Shown here: one piece after another, positions 63,472 to 64,000 of the stretch
Layout: each line of letters begins with the position of its first letter
How positions within the stretch are numbered: position 1 is the first letter of the stretch
Source: Rotaria macrura
Taxonomy: Eukaryota > Rotifera > Eurotatoria > Philodinida > Philodinidae
Direction: 5' to 3'
Assembly: GCA_900239685.1 (NCBI GenBank)
Contig: OENT01000098.1
Location: 155,419-219,418 of the forward strand
DNA: 64,000 bases
The notes under the pieces: generated by a model
What the model was told of the DNA's origin: nothing
Database searches by the model: none
The model's input: the letters and a program-made list of their open reading frames with translations, nothing else
Made by a program: the position numbers and the translations under genes

Positions 63472-64000
63472 TATTGAATGTATTGTGATTGAAATGTAAC
63501 ACGTATATCACATGTCCAGTCAATGATCGAACTCTACACTGAATGTCATCATAAAGAAGAAAAAGAAAATTATCATTTTGTTCAATTTATGATCAGGATT
63601 TTGAGTTGTTAAAATCGCTAATCATAGTTTTTTTCGAATGCTGTTGAAGTTAATAAATGATTAATTAGTAGAGAACTTCTATGGAAACTATAAAACTGAA
63701 CTGTTCTAACGAGTTTAAAGTCATACTATTAAATTATCATTCCTAAGTTCTTAAAGAAGTTAAACTTGGACGGATCTATCTCTCGTTGCAATAAGTAAAA
63801 TTATGACATCCGTTCCGCTCATGCATTTTTACGTATCGTATGAATCTATGTAATGATAAGTATATTACACTTGGTGTAATATTATATATGAGCATGTCCG
63901 TAGGTAACGCACTCACGTTTTGTCAACTTTCGAACCGATTTTTTTAGCAACAACAAAGTGTAGAGCCTTGAAACTTTAAGAATATATGTGTGATATGATG
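63472..64000. other. Right edge, no gene recognised
   Basis: AT-rich sequence with no coding or repeat signal I can support. Confidence 0.4.

Overview
The window is eukaryotic, metazoan nuclear DNA: AT-rich, with spliced genes whose introns are mostly 50-70 bp (a minority reach 0.5-1.3 kb) and use ordinary GT..AG borders. The gene set is animal: an ATR checkpoint kinase, an insulin-like peptide, a P2C (Na+/K+-type) P-ATPase, a DEG/ENaC channel, a fatty-acid-binding protein, a Ly6/uPAR protein, arrestin-domain proteins and a CABIT-domain adaptor. AT-richness, compact introns, 3' splice sites just upstream of start codons and a head-to-tail gene cluster with almost no spacer suggest a small invertebrate. 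A bdelloid rotifer is my best guess, but this is inference, not proof.

Layout. 1-12.0 kb (+): the 3' ~90% of an ATR gene, 12 exons, cut by the left edge. 13.2-13.6 kb (+): a two-exon insulin-like peptide. 15.7-16.7 kb (-): an arrestin-domain protein with a C-terminal PPxY motif. 17-22.7 kb: gene-poor, with a TTAA-flanked MITE-like element and weak minus-strand exon candidates. 22.8-27.0 kb (+): a 7-exon P2C-type ATPase whose catalytic motifs are intact but whose cation-binding acids are mostly replaced. 27-33.7 kb: gene-poor and repeat-bearing, with nested palindromic repeats and a hAT transposon that keeps its terminal repeats and 8-bp duplication but has a broken transposase.

33.75-41.86 kb (+): pyridoxal kinase, mitochondrial-type tryptophanyl-tRNA synthetase and DDX1 RNA helicase. 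They are separated by only 113 and 37 bp, with splice-acceptor-like sites in both gaps, so this is a candidate operon resolved by spliced-leader trans-splicing. 43.9-46.3 kb (-): CABIT-domain adaptor. 47.2-48.3 kb (-): second arrestin-fold protein. 49.2-49.7 kb (+): Ly6/uPAR-type secreted or GPI-anchored protein. 53.9-54.8 kb (-): unrecognised protein with one C-terminal membrane segment. 56.9-57.5 kb (+): FABP. 59.6-61.5 kb (+): DEG/ENaC subunit. 61.5-64 kb: no secure gene, one possible minus-strand exon.

For the ATR, insulin-like, ATPase, PDXK, WARS2, DDX1, FABP, Ly6 and DEG/ENaC genes the exons were joined by hand. Reading phase closes in every case, and lengths match family norms where I know them (PDXK 316 aa, DDX1 743 aa, FABP 140 aa). 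The genes do not form one pathway. The possible functional groupings are the PDXK-WARS2-DDX1 cluster and, loosely, the signalling/membrane proteins (insulin-like peptide, arrestins, CABIT adaptor, ion pump and channel). No tRNA, rRNA or CRISPR was seen.
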